Source: JACOMS01 sp964352785
GTDB taxonomy: Bacteria > Pseudomonadota > Alphaproteobacteria > Caulobacterales > Maricaulaceae
Direction: 5' to 3'
Length of the DNA stretch: 64,000 bases
NCBI GenBank assembly: GCA_964352785.1
Contig: CAYGTI010000014.1
Location: forward strand, 1 to 64,000
Below the pieces are notes generated by a model. The model was not told the origin of the DNA. It was given only the letters and a program-made list of their open reading frames with translations, and did not search any database. This document shows positions 1 to 9,654 of the stretch, in pieces (the stretch's first letter is position 1; the number at the start of each line of letters is the position of its first letter). The translations under genes and the position numbers were made by a program.

Positions 1-887
<887 letters not shown>

Positions 888-1157
888 AAAGTGATCCGAC
901 TGCCGTTATTAAACCCTCACATACCTAAGCACATGAAGGTCACTGACGTCATATATAATGTTATTTACATATAGCGTTTTGTGCGTTTCAAAGAAATAAC
1001 GAGATCCACTTTAGACTTACAAGTAAGTCCAAGCGATATCATTATTCTACAAAGAGAAACGTCATACAACAGTCGTTACAACTTGAGTGTGATAGCTTGT
1101 TACCAAGTCTATCTCACAGCGCAACGCCGCCTGCGTCTCTCTTCCCAATATTTACAA

Positions 1158-1168
1158 TGTCAAACAGC
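1158..1168 (-). promoter_or_regulatory. boxA-like antitermination element in the rRNA leader
   Basis: Read on the minus strand this is GCTGTTTGACA, close to the E. coli boxA consensus TGCTCTTTAACA. It lies about 270 bases upstream of mature 16S and downstream of the promoter. An imperfect stem (GAGA...TCTC ends) just upstream, about 1170-1195, could be a boxB-like hairpin. NusB/NusE binding is inferred from position and similarity only. Confidence 0.6.
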
Positions 1169-1203
1169 TGAGAACCGCAAAAAACTGTTGCTCTCAAATA
1201 AAA

Positions 1204-1221
1204 GGGCCTCGTAAAAGGCCC
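1204..1221 (-). terminator. Terminator-like hairpin inside the rRNA leader
   Basis: GGGCCT and AGGCCC form a perfect 6-bp stem with a 6-base loop. On the minus strand the stem is followed by TTTTATTT, the form of an intrinsic terminator. It sits about 27-45 bases after the predicted rRNA start point and before boxA, so it would act as an early leader terminator or attenuator rather than at an operon end. No minus-strand gene upstream needs terminating. Confidence 0.5.
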
Positions 1222-1254
1222 GCCCCGCGAAGCATGTCGCCCGCCGAGGAGCGC

Positions 1255-1283
1255 TATATAGGGAAACGAATTTTCAGAGTCAA
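1255..1283 (-). promoter_or_regulatory. rRNA operon promoter
   Basis: On the minus strand: TTGACT (1283-1278), exactly 17 bases, then TATATA (1260-1255), followed by the GC-rich discriminator GCGCTCC. Start point would be near 1248, giving a leader of about 360 bases. Strength, position and the downstream boxA support assignment to the 16S gene. The divergent phosphatase gene begins about 107 bases away on the other strand. Confidence 0.75.
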
Positions 1284-1389
1284 ACACCTTTTTACAAAAA
1301 AGAGATAAAAATGTGCTTTTTTTCTGTTAGAATATTTTCGTTTCAGAAATGTCTTTAAAAACAAAGACTTAAGACAAATGGAGATTTTG

Positions 1390-2826
1390 ATGCCAACCAA
1401 AGCTACGTCATATAAACGCTTTTTAGTTCTCACCACCTGTTGCCTGTCAGGCATTATAGCAAATGGTTGCGCAAATAGCAAGTTTAGCGAGTCGCCGGGC
1501 AGCAGTGCAGCCTCCATGACGGGCCCGGCGATGATAGCGCAGACCCCGGCTAAAAACGTCATTTTGTTTATTGGAGACGGAATGGGCGTCTCCACAATCA
1601 CAGCTGCGAGAATTTTTGACGGTCAAAGCCTAGGGATGAGCGGGGAGGAGCATAGCCTTGCGTTTGAGAGCTTCGATAACCTTGCCCTGATCAAAACATA
1701 TAATATGAACGCCCAAGTTCCCGACAGCGCCGGAACCGCCACAGCCATTTTATCTGGCTACAAAACTAATATCGGCGCAATCAATGTAAAGCCTGACAAT
1801 TTGTTTGCGGGATGCCGCGGCGGAGCGCCTGAGCCTACACTTAGTGACATCGCCGCGAAAGCCGGCAAATCAATTGGCGTCATCTCTACGGCCCGCCTCA
1901 CACATGCTACACCTGCGGCCATGTACGCACACTCAGCCTCTCGAGACTGGGAAGCGGATAAGGATATTAAAGACCAGGCGGCGGAGGCCGGTTGCGAAAG
2001 TATTGCGGCCCAATTGGTCAAACCAACGACGCCCATTAATCTTGCGCTCGGCGGCGGGACAAAAGAATTTTCAGATGCGCAGATAGCGATGTGGAGCGCG
2101 CAAGGCGGTAATCACGTCGTTATCAAGGACGGAGCCGCGTTCGCCGCTCTTACACCCGGCGACACGCAGGACGTGTTGGGCCTTTTTGGCGCTTCGCACA
2201 TGGATTTTGAGGCCGACCGTTCCAACGGCGACCAACCATCTCTGTCCGAGATGACAAGCTTTGCTATAGAGAACCTTTCCGCGCGCGGCACGGGATATGT
2301 ACTGATGGTAGAGGCCGGGCGAGTTGATCACGCACACCACGGTACAAACGCACACCGCGCCATGCACGACATGCAAGCCTTGAATGAGGCCGTAAAAACG
2401 GCCCTTGCCAAAACAGGCGATGACACGCTTATAATGGTGACCGCTGATCACTCCCACGTCTTTACCATGGCCGGATATCCTGTGCGCGGAAATCCAATAC
2501 TCGGGCTTGTCCGGTCGCTTGACAGATCAACAGGGCAGCCCGATCCCAACCCGTCTTTGGCCAAAGACGGTAAACCCTACACAACACTCGGCTATCATAA
2601 CGGCCCCAATGTCCGCGAAGCTGATAGCGAGGCTCTCACGGACGAGATAGTTGCGGACAAAGACTATAGGCAACAAACCGCCGTCGAAATGTGGTCGGAA
2701 ACCCACGCGGGCGAAGATGTGCCTTTATATGCGGACGGGCCCGGCGCACAAAATGTTCGCGGCGTCATGGAGCAAAACGAAATCCATGATGTGATGATTA
2801 AAGCCCTCGGAATTGAAAAAAAATAA
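1390..2826 (+). CDS. Alkaline phosphatase (PhoA family), probable lipoprotein
   Basis: 478 residues. Member of the alkaline phosphatase superfamily, which releases phosphate from organic monoesters outside the cytoplasm using two Zn and one Mg. The metal motif IGDGMG is at about residues 61-66, the Ser nucleophile in PDSAGTATA at about 113, and later metal ligands appear in DHAHHGTNAH, TADHSH and a C-terminal ETHAGEDVP. The N terminus has a basic then hydrophobic stretch ending at Cys27 (ANGC), a loose lipobox. The ATG at 1390 is chosen over the in-frame ATG at 1378 because GGAG lies 6 bases before it. I saw no clear Pho box upstream. Family assignment is strong; substrate is inferred. Confidence 0.93.
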   Translation: MPTKATSYKRFLVLTTCCLSGIIANGCANSKFSESPGSSAASMTGPAMIAQTPAKNVILFIGDGMGVSTITAARIFDGQSLGMSGEEHSLAFESFDNLALIKTYNMNAQVPDSAGTATAILSGYKTNIGAINVKPDNLFAGCRGGAPEPTLSDIAAKAGKSIGVISTARLTHATPAAMYAHSASRDWEADKDIKDQAAEAGCESIAAQLVKPTTPINLALGGGTKEFSDAQIAMWSAQGGNHVVIKDGAAFAALTPGDTQDVLGLFGASHMDFEADRSNGDQPSLSEMTSFAIENLSARGTGYVLMVEAGRVDHAHHGTNAHRAMHDMQALNEAVKTALAKTGDDTLIMVTADHSHVFTMAGYPVRGNPILGLVRSLDRSTGQPDPNPSLAKDGKPYTTLGYHNGPNVREADSEALTDEIVADKDYRQQTAVEMWSETHAGEDVPLYADGPGAQNVRGVMEQNEIHDVMIKALGIEKK

Positions 2827-2856
2827 GTCAAGCACTTAAATGTTAGACAAAGGTCG

Positions 2857-2881
2857 GAGCATATAAACTGCTCTTTCTTTT
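2857..2881 (+). terminator. Weak terminator-like hairpin after the phosphatase
   Basis: GAGC and GCTC (2857-2860, 2870-2873) form a short stem followed by TTTCTTTT. Flanking AAAGGTC (2849-2855) and GACCTTT (2882-2888) could form a second outer stem around it. The inner stem is only 4 bp, so termination is uncertain. Confidence 0.35.
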
Positions 2882-2900
2882 GACCTTTAACCCGACTTTC

Positions 2901-3455
2901 ATGCGCACCTGTCAAACAGCGGGCATGATTACTGTAAACTTGATACCCTTTAGCGAGTGGACTCCAAGGCCACTCGCAGACCCGCGCCGCGCCTCACAAG
3001 CGCAATTCATGGACGGACTTTGCGAGATCCTCGCAGCTCAAGGCCCGATGCAAGGCCTGCACCTCTTTCAGACATATTCAAAAGCGGGCGGATTGTTAAA
3101 AATCACAGCCCCCGTCCGCAACCAATTCCAGCGGGCAGTTATCTTCGGCGAAAAATCCGGCGGTTTGAGTTTTGAGCGCGAGAACGAAACAGAAGCCGAC
3201 GGGCCGGACGATCCGCGGAGCTGGGTTGTGCGGCTACCCGGTCAAGAGCGGGTAAGCTTGCGAACTCTTGGCCCTCGTAGTTTCTCCGAAATACCCTTAA
3301 GCGAGCTTGCTGCGCATATTTTAGACATTCGCTGCCAAGATGAGTTTTTAGGCAGAAGCGATATTGCGCGGTTGATGCTGGATCATTACGGCTTGCAAAA
3401 ACTAACCAGCCTTGTCCAGCGGCGCATTCATCGTGTGTTCGAAGATTATTTTTAA
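2901..3455 (+). CDS. Hypothetical protein, about 184 residues
   Basis: Not recognised. The reading frame continues upstream to a TTG at 2880; ATG codons at 2901 and 2925 are alternatives and none has a convincing ribosome binding site, so the start is uncertain. The protein is soluble with no membrane segment, mixed strand-like and helical stretches, an acidic middle (residues near 90-100) and a basic, helical C terminus (RRIHRVFEDYF). It follows the alkaline phosphatase on the same strand after about 75 bases that include a possible terminator. Coding is supported by length and lack of a better overlapping frame. Confidence 0.7.
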   Translation: MRTCQTAGMITVNLIPFSEWTPRPLADPRRASQAQFMDGLCEILAAQGPMQGLHLFQTYSKAGGLLKITAPVRNQFQRAVIFGEKSGGLSFERENETEADGPDDPRSWVVRLPGQERVSLRTLGPRSFSEIPLSELAAHILDIRCQDEFLGRSDIARLMLDHYGLQKLTSLVQRRIHRVFEDYF

Positions 3456-3519
3456 CCAAGCCCATTAGCCGAAATTTAAAACCCATCGACTACAATCCTC
3501 GAAACGAAGGCCGAACAAC

Positions 3520-3891
3520 ATGATGGAAATAACTTTAATCGCAGTTGCAACAGGGGTTGCCCTTGGTGTGTTCAGCTTTGCGAAAGAGAAAGCGTTTCTG
3601 ATTCTTATTTTTGTAGGGCTGCCCCTACTCGCCTACTTTGCGCACTATCTTGGCGAGCTGGATATGCACTTAAGCTGGACAAGCAACAAGTCTGCATGGC
3701 AAAATATAATGACCGCTTTCAATCAGGTTCCAGAAAATTGGAGAGGCGCTGTACTGGCATTTTTCCCGAGCTTGATTGCGGGGCGTATCCTGACGACAAT
3801 ATATAATACCCGCCAAGAAGCAGCCTTTATGGACCCGGGTGTGCTGCGCAAGAAAAAACCCAAAATATTAAAATCCTACGGTATGGACTAG
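3520..3891 (+). CDS. Small inner-membrane protein of unknown function
   Basis: 123 residues; not recognised. Two hydrophobic helices lie in the first 46 residues (about 4-20 and 26-46) and a third weaker one near 73-92. The C-terminal tail is basic (LRKKKPKIL), suggesting it faces the cytoplasm. ATG at 3520 is followed directly by a second ATG at 3523; AAGG lies 9 bases before the first. It follows the preceding hypothetical gene after 64 bases on the same strand and ends 24 bases before a convergent oxidoreductase. Confidence 0.7.
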   Translation: MMEITLIAVATGVALGVFSFAKEKAFLILIFVGLPLLAYFAHYLGELDMHLSWTSNKSAWQNIMTAFNQVPENWRGAVLAFFPSLIAGRILTTIYNTRQEAAFMDPGVLRKKKPKILKSYGMD

Positions 3892-3915
3892 GCGCCAAGC
3901 AAAGCGCGCGGCACC

Positions 3916-4941
3916 TTAAGTTGGTAGCGCAAACCGCTCATCTATGTCTCCGTCCAAAATCATGCGCGCCATAAGGTCGCCGGACCCCGCACTGAGCGTC
4001 CAACCCATATGCGCATGACCTGTATTGATCCAAATATTGGGCACGTTGCTGGGCCCAATAATAGGCCGCCCAAGACTGCACATGGGCCGCTCTCCACTCC
4101 ATGACAGCAAAGCGGGCTCCAACGCGTCAATAATATCGGGCGCTATTTCGCGCCAAATATCCAGCAATATGTCGGGATCAGTCACGCCGACTGTACCGGA
4201 CAACCTCAGATGCTCTTTAAAAACGGTCAAAGACGAACGGGTCTCATAATGCATAATCGGTATATCGGGCAAAGAGATGTCAGGTTTGGCAAAATTCAAA
4301 GCATGACCAATAACAGGCAAGATCGGTATGGAAATATCAAATTCCTTACCCAGAACCGCGCTTTGGGCCCCCGCCGCGATAATAACCTCACCTGCAATTG
4401 ATATTTCATGACTTACCCGCGCGGCATCAGCGCCATAGATAAAATGAACACCGCGCGCCTTTAGGTCCTTCGCCAGAGCGCCGCAATATTCCAGCGGGTT
4501 CCCAAATGCGTCGTTGGGAAATAACAGCCCATGATAGCCATAAGAAAATTTCGCATCAGTGTAGTCGCGAAATCCAACATCCAGTTCTTTATAAAGGCTC
4601 GCCGCCTTTTTTGCGTTATCTGCCGTGTCGTATAATTGAACACATCCCGACACGCAGCCGGATGTATCAACATTCAATGCCCTCATCCTATGGGTTAAGA
4701 GATGTTTTGACATAGCCCCCAGACTGGCCACGCTGCGCGCAGCGTTCGCATCGCTGCCGGGACTCCAAGGTAAAGCCTGACTGGGATGAATCATCCCCGA
4801 GTTATAAAAACTCGCACCCTGCCCCGGCCCGGCGCGTTTATCGATGAGGGTCACACGCGCGCCTCGTGCCGATAAACTATCCGCCGTGGACAAGCCAATG
4901 GGCCCAGCGCCTATAATCAGAATTTCGCGCGGATTTTTCAT
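3916..4941 (-). CDS. FAD-dependent amino-acid oxidoreductase (DadA/DAO family)
   Basis: 341 residues. The N terminus has a Rossmann dinucleotide motif (IIGAGPIGLSTA, residues 9-20) and an acidic residue ending the second strand. The C-terminal block INTGHAHMGWTLSAGSG is typical of D-amino acid dehydrogenase and glycine oxidase relatives, which deaminate amino acids with FAD. It is shorter than the usual 410-430 residues of DadA, mostly in the middle. The gene stands alone, divergent from the carboxylesterase with about 68 bases between starts. Substrate cannot be told from sequence. Confidence 0.87.
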   Translation of the reverse strand: MKNPREILIIGAGPIGLSTADSLSARGARVTLIDKRAGPGQGASFYNSGMIHPSQALPWSPGSDANAARSVASLGAMSKHLLTHRMRALNVDTSGCVSGCVQLYDTADNAKKAASLYKELDVGFRDYTDAKFSYGYHGLLFPNDAFGNPLEYCGALAKDLKARGVHFIYGADAARVSHEISIAGEVIIAAGAQSAVLGKEFDISIPILPVIGHALNFAKPDISLPDIPIMHYETRSSLTVFKEHLRLSGTVGVTDPDILLDIWREIAPDIIDALEPALLSWSGERPMCSLGRPIIGPSNVPNIWINTGHAHMGWTLSAGSGDLMARMILDGDIDERFALPT

Positions 4942-5009
4942 AGCGGGGCCAGTACAACATGTGTATCAAAATGCAAAGACCAGACAACGCCATAAAAGAG
5001 AAAAACCAC

Positions 5010-6758
5010 ATGCGATTACATCATGCCATAACAGGATGCATCTTGGGGACGACCTTAATAGCTTGTTCTCCGGCTGAAAAATCAGGCATTCAAATTGATA
5101 CGCCGCAAGGAAAAATTGTGGGGGTTCAATCCACATCCGGTATACAAAATTACAAAGCCATTCCTTATGCCGCCCCGCCGGTTGGTGACATGCGGTGGCG
5201 ACCACCCAGCGACGCCCCGACATGGGACGGCGTGCGTGAGGCCACAAATTTCTCGTCCATCTGCATGCAAAGCACTGACGGTTCGGATGGCTTTTTCACA
5301 AAAATTATCGACGGTCACGGGCTCAACGCCGTCAAGCGGGCTCTCATCAACCGTGTTGTGACCTCGATGGAAGCACCGGAGCCAAGTGAAGACTGCTTGT
5401 ATCTGAATGTGCGCACACCGAATATTGCGCCCGGCGGTAGTGTCTCAACGGGCCCATTACCTGTAATGGTCTGGATTCACGGCGGCGGACATCAATTTGG
5501 CTCGGCTGGTACCGCCTATTATCAATCGGATGCTCTGCCTGAAAAAGGCGTGGTTCTTGTGACCCTCAATTACAGGCTCGGCGCATTTGGGTATATGTCC
5601 CACCCGGCTTTATCCGCTGATGATCCACGCGGCGTCTCGGGCAATTACGGCACGCTGGATCAAATCGCGGCCCTAATATGGGTGCAAGATAATATCCGTG
5701 CTTACGGCGGCGATCCGGACAATGTCACGATTTTTGGCGAGAGCGCAGGGAGTTGGTCTGTCACGGAGATTATGTCCTCGCCTCTTGGTAAAGGACTGTT
5801 CCACAAAGCCATTGGGCAAAGCGGCGCGTCCACATACCATCTTGGACAGATGGAAGGAAACGGCGCAGGATGGGTCAGCGGTTACGCCACGGCAATAAAA
5901 ATAGATCAAGCGCTCGGGCTAGAAAACCCGAGTGCGGACGCGTTGAGAGCTATCCCGGCAGAAAAAATTGTCAGCATCTCAAGCGCCGATATTTCAGACG
6001 GGTTTCACCATATTCGCGACGGCGTGGTTTTCCCTGAAAATGTCGGCACGAGCTTTAAAAACGGTACATTTACATCTGTACCGACATTATTTGGTTATAA
6101 TACGGACGAGGCCACACTCTTTTTTCCTGATGACCCCCAACCCAGCGTTTGGATCGAAGACTTTCCCCGTGAGGGCCGCTCCGCACAAATCGCAGCTCTT
6201 AAGCCGCATTTCGGTGACATGTCTTCGACCATCATTGACCTGTACGGCCTAGATCAAGACGGAAATTTCGAGACGGCAGGTATGGCCATGATGGGCGATG
6301 AACTCTTTGGCGTGAATGTACGCTTCGCGGCCCGCCAAAACGAAGCCCAAGGCAAGCCGTCTTTTCTTTATACCTTCGCCCGCGTCCCTCCCAGCAATAA
6401 GCAAACGCTGGGCGCATTTCACGCCGCTGAAATTCCATTTGTATTTGGCAGTTATGAAAAGATTTTGGGCTATTCAGATCAAGACACCAAACTTACGGAC
6501 TTGATGCAGTCCTACTGGGTCAATTTTGCGAAAACGGGCAATCCAAATGCAAACGGGCTGCCGGAATGGCCTGAGCATCAGGGAGAAAACTGGATGCAAT
6601 TTGGCGGTAATAATGACGTCCCAACGGTCGCTGTGAAAAACTTTCGCAAAGCAAAGCTCGACACGCTCGAAACAGGCCTGCTAAAAAAACTTGAGACGAT
6701 CAACCAAGAAATCGCAGCCAAGACCCCAGACCCAACGCCGAGCAGTAACGGCGAATAA
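5010..6758 (+). CDS. Type B carboxylesterase, lipoprotein
   Basis: 582 residues, alpha/beta hydrolase of the carboxylesterase/para-nitrobenzyl esterase family. Visible motifs are EDCLYLN (127-133), the oxyanion-hole HGGG (157-160) and the nucleophile elbow GESAG with Ser245; the acidic residue is probably in NTDEAT and the His in GAFHAAEIP. The ATG at 5010 is preferred over the in-frame start at 4959 because it gives a classical lipoprotein signal ending in LIAC (Cys19). The protein therefore probably sits in a membrane facing the periplasm. The natural ester substrate is unknown. Confidence 0.93.
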   Translation: MRLHHAITGCILGTTLIACSPAEKSGIQIDTPQGKIVGVQSTSGIQNYKAIPYAAPPVGDMRWRPPSDAPTWDGVREATNFSSICMQSTDGSDGFFTKIIDGHGLNAVKRALINRVVTSMEAPEPSEDCLYLNVRTPNIAPGGSVSTGPLPVMVWIHGGGHQFGSAGTAYYQSDALPEKGVVLVTLNYRLGAFGYMSHPALSADDPRGVSGNYGTLDQIAALIWVQDNIRAYGGDPDNVTIFGESAGSWSVTEIMSSPLGKGLFHKAIGQSGASTYHLGQMEGNGAGWVSGYATAIKIDQALGLENPSADALRAIPAEKIVSISSADISDGFHHIRDGVVFPENVGTSFKNGTFTSVPTLFGYNTDEATLFFPDDPQPSVWIEDFPREGRSAQIAALKPHFGDMSSTIIDLYGLDQDGNFETAGMAMMGDELFGVNVRFAARQNEAQGKPSFLYTFARVPPSNKQTLGAFHAAEIPFVFGSYEKILGYSDQDTKLTDLMQSYWVNFAKTGNPNANGLPEWPEHQGENWMQFGGNNDVPTVAVKNFRKAKLDTLETGLLKKLETINQEIAAKTPDPTPSSNGE

Positions 6759-6874
6759 TGCCTCAACGCGCCTAAACAGGACGCCGAGCACCGAAATGTG
6801 ATTGACTCCGCTTGCAATCTCTTTATTTCTGAACGTCGTTCGAAAAGTCATCAGAAAAGAGAATGCGGGGACAT

Positions 6875-7753
6875 ATGACAGACCAAAAATCAGCCTTTAT
6901 TACAGGCGCAGCTATGGGCATGGGCGCGCTGAAAGCCAAAACACTGGCAGAGCGCGGCTGGCGTGTTTTCGCGGGCGTTCTACCCGGCGCAGATACATCA
7001 GAGCTGGGTGACAGCAGCAACATAACCCAAGTCGACCAAGACGTCACGTCTGATGCGTCCGTTACAAAAAGCGCAGAAACCGTCAAAGCCGCGCTCGGCG
7101 GCAAAGGTCTTGATTTGCTCATTAATAATGCCGGCATTGCCAATCGGGGCACTGGCGTGATCGAAGGGGCTGATATCGATCAGGCTCGTATTGCGTTCGA
7201 AGTTAACACATTCGGGACATGGCGAGTCACGCAAGCATTTTTGCCAATGATCCGGCAAAATGCACCCACCTCGCGGATTATCAATTTTGCGTCAGGAGCT
7301 GTCAAAGCTAACCCCGTAGGTTCAGGTGCGTACAATATGTCCAAGCATGCTGTTGTTGGCCTCACCCGGACGCTGCGCCACGAACTTGCGCCTTTTGGGG
7401 TTCAAGTCACTGCCGTAGAGCCCGGAGCTGTTAAAACACACATGACAGCCAATGCCCATGAAACAACCAAAGATATCTGGCGCAATGTCAGCCAAGAAAT
7501 GAACGATATTTACGGCCCCTATCATATGGAGGGGACGACCAAAGTGCTGCCAGAGATGATTGAAAAAACAGGAAACCCGCCCGAAGTTGTCGTTAATCAA
7601 GTCTTGGGCCTACTCGAGAAGAAAAACTGGAAGCCCTCTTATTTGGTCGGCAAAGACGTCAAAGCTCTCGGCCCCATGTATAAAATACTGCCTGAGCGTA
7701 CCTTCGAAAAAATCATCCAAGGTGTGTCCAAAATTAAACGTTACAAAGGCTAA
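6875..7753 (+). CDS. Short-chain dehydrogenase/reductase
   Basis: 292 residues. N-terminal cofactor motif TGAAMGMG, NNAG at about 87-90, catalytic Ser in NFASG and Tyr/Lys in AYNMSKHA identify a classical SDR that uses NAD(P)H to interconvert alcohols and carbonyls. The C-terminal ~80 residues are longer than in minimal SDRs. ATG at 6875 follows GGGG with good spacing; the ATG at 6863 is rejected. Three bases separate it from the aldehyde dehydrogenase, so the two probably form an operon that oxidises an alcohol to an aldehyde and then to an acid (inference). Confidence 0.92.
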   Translation: MTDQKSAFITGAAMGMGALKAKTLAERGWRVFAGVLPGADTSELGDSSNITQVDQDVTSDASVTKSAETVKAALGGKGLDLLINNAGIANRGTGVIEGADIDQARIAFEVNTFGTWRVTQAFLPMIRQNAPTSRIINFASGAVKANPVGSGAYNMSKHAVVGLTRTLRHELAPFGVQVTAVEPGAVKTHMTANAHETTKDIWRNVSQEMNDIYGPYHMEGTTKVLPEMIEKTGNPPEVVVNQVLGLLEKKNWKPSYLVGKDVKALGPMYKILPERTFEKIIQGVSKIKRYKG

Positions 7754-7756
7754 GTC

Positions 7757-9163
7757 ATGAGCGATATTCAGGCCCGTTTTCAAACTCTTCAAAGCGCGGC
7801 GGCGCGCATGCGAAACAGCGCAGCAACAGAGCGCGCTGATAAAATCATGGCGTTGTGGAGCGGTGTACAAGAGCGTCAAAAAGACTTGTTCGACGCCGGA
7901 CGCGAAGAACGCGGAACGCATGATCTGGATATCGCTGCCGAGCTTGTGATGATAAAAGGCGAGGCCGAATTTGCGGCTAAAAATATCGCTAAATGGATGA
8001 AGCCTGTTAAAGTCAAAAATTCGCTCAATACGATGGGTAAAACCTGCGAAATTCGTCACCAATCCAAAGGTGTTGTTCTTAACCTCTCTGCCTTTAATGC
8101 GCCGACGGCTGAATGTATTGTTCCTATGATACCAGCTATCGCTGCAGGGAATACGGTCGCCGTAAAGCCTTCAGAACTTGCTCCTGCGTCAGCTCAAATT
8201 ATCGAAGAGATCATTCATAAAGCTCTGCCACGCGACGAAGCCGATGTTTTTCAAGGCGATGCGTCGGTTGCGCAGGAGCTTATCTCTTTGCCTTTTAACC
8301 ACATTTACTACACAGGCGGGTGGACGGTCGGTAAAATCGTGATGAAAGCTGCGGCAGATCATTTTGCCTCCATCACGCTTGAGATGGGCGGAAAATCTCC
8401 TGTCATTATCGACGAAACTGCGAACCTTGAGAATGCGGCCACCAAGATCGCATGGGGACGCGTCATGAATGCCGGGCAAGTCTGCATCGCTCCGGAATAT
8501 GTGATTGTTCATGAGGGCGTGAAAGATAAGTTTTTAACTTTGATTTCAGAGAAAATTGACGCGCTCTATAACGCCGATGGCCAAGGCCTACAGGCGTCAA
8601 ACTATGTGCCCCGCATTATTAATGAGCGTCATCATGCCCGCATTAAAGGCCTGATTGATGATGCGGCTTCAAAGGGGGCGCAGATTGTTTGCGGCGGCGG
8701 CGCGGATGTCTCAGACCGTTATATTGAGCCAACAGTGCTAACAGATATGTCCGAAGACATGAAAATCATGAAAGAGGAAGTTTTCGGCCCTGTTTTATCT
8801 GTGGTATCTTATAAGACCCGGCAGGACGTTTTGGATATTATCGCCAAACGCCCCACACCGCTCGCACTCTATATTTACACGACGGATAAAAATGCCGCAG
8901 AATATTTCCTCGCAAATACCTCTTCTGGATCCGCTGTTGTAAATAATAATTGTATCCAATCAGGCACAAACCCTAGGTTGCCTTTTGGCGGCGCAGGAGC
9001 ATCGGGCATGGGCCGTATCGGCGGGTTCGCCGGGTTCGAATCAATGTCCAATGCGAGGTCAGTAGTGCATCAACCGCTGGATCGTTTCCGGGATTTTCTG
9101 ATTATGCTGCCGCCCTATTCCGATCGGTACCGCAACATCATTATGAAAGGCCTGCAGAAGTAG
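7757..9163 (+). CDS. Aldehyde dehydrogenase, family 3-like
   Basis: 468 residues. NAD(P)-dependent oxidation of an aldehyde to a carboxylate. The general base is Glu209 (TLEMGGKSP) and the catalytic Cys is Cys243 (NAGQVCIAPEY); the NxGQxC-APxY form and the length match class 3 / coniferyl-aldehyde type enzymes. The C terminus (FLIMLPPYSDRYRNIIMKGLQ) is moderately hydrophobic, as in membrane-associated fatty aldehyde dehydrogenases, but no clear anchor is seen. It is translationally close to the upstream SDR. The convergent moaC stops 5 bases away. Confidence 0.93.
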   Translation: MSDIQARFQTLQSAAARMRNSAATERADKIMALWSGVQERQKDLFDAGREERGTHDLDIAAELVMIKGEAEFAAKNIAKWMKPVKVKNSLNTMGKTCEIRHQSKGVVLNLSAFNAPTAECIVPMIPAIAAGNTVAVKPSELAPASAQIIEEIIHKALPRDEADVFQGDASVAQELISLPFNHIYYTGGWTVGKIVMKAAADHFASITLEMGGKSPVIIDETANLENAATKIAWGRVMNAGQVCIAPEYVIVHEGVKDKFLTLISEKIDALYNADGQGLQASNYVPRIINERHHARIKGLIDDAASKGAQIVCGGGADVSDRYIEPTVLTDMSEDMKIMKEEVFGPVLSVVSYKTRQDVLDIIAKRPTPLALYIYTTDKNAAEYFLANTSSGSAVVNNNCIQSGTNPRLPFGGAGASGMGRIGGFAGFESMSNARSVVHQPLDRFRDFLIMLPPYSDRYRNIIMKGLQK

Positions 9164-9168
9164 GCTTT

Positions 9169-9654
9169 TTAGTCAGGTTTGGAGCGCGTCCAGTCACCGG
9201 ATTTACCGCCGGTTTTTTCCAAAAGGCAAATGCCTGAAATTTCCATGGTCTTCTGCGCTGCCTTGAGCATATCGTAGATTGTCAGGCAGGCCACGCTGAC
9301 AGCCGTTAACGCCTCCATCTCAACCCCGGTTTGGCCCGCCGTTTTCGCGCTCGCCTCTACTCTGAGCCCCGGAAGTGTATCATCAATTTCAATTCTCACG
9401 GTAACCTTAGAAAGCGGTAGCGGATGGCATAGCGGAATAAGGTCAGACGTGCGTTTAGACGCCATAATGCCCGCAAGCTCGGCAACGCTTTGGACATGGC
9501 CTTTCTTGTTCTGGTCCCGCTTGACGAGCTCTAGCGTCTCAAGGCTCATGCGCACATACCCTACTGCCACAGCTTGGCGGGCCGTCACGGCCTTGCCCGA
9601 AACATCGACCATAAAGGCCCGCCCCGAGGCGTCAACATGGGTCAATCCAGACAT
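9169..9654 (-). CDS. moaC: Cyclic pyranopterin monophosphate synthase MoaC
   Basis: 161 residues, normal length. Converts the MoaA product to cyclic pyranopterin monophosphate in molybdenum cofactor synthesis. Conserved blocks LTHVDASGRAFMVDVS near the N terminus, LIPLCHPLPLSKV in the middle and the GVEMEALTAVSVACLTIYDM block are all present. The start overlaps the moaB stop (TAATG), indicating translational coupling in the xdhC-mocA-moaB-moaC operon. moaA and moaD/E are not in the window. Confidence 0.97.
   Translation of the reverse strand: MSGLTHVDASGRAFMVDVSGKAVTARQAVAVGYVRMSLETLELVKRDQNKKGHVQSVAELAGIMASKRTSDLIPLCHPLPLSKVTVRIEIDDTLPGLRVEASAKTAGQTGVEMEALTAVSVACLTIYDMLKAAQKTMEISGICLLEKTGGKSGDWTRSKPD

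Noticed and set aside
1158..1163. TTGACA as the rRNA -35 box
   Set aside because: No -10 lies 16-18 bases downstream; the hexamer is part of a boxA-like sequence, and a better promoter is at 1255-1283.
981..1214. 77-residue plus-strand open frame upstream of the 16S gene
   Set aside because: It runs antisense through the rRNA leader, boxA and leader hairpin, has no ribosome binding site and no recognisable protein pattern.
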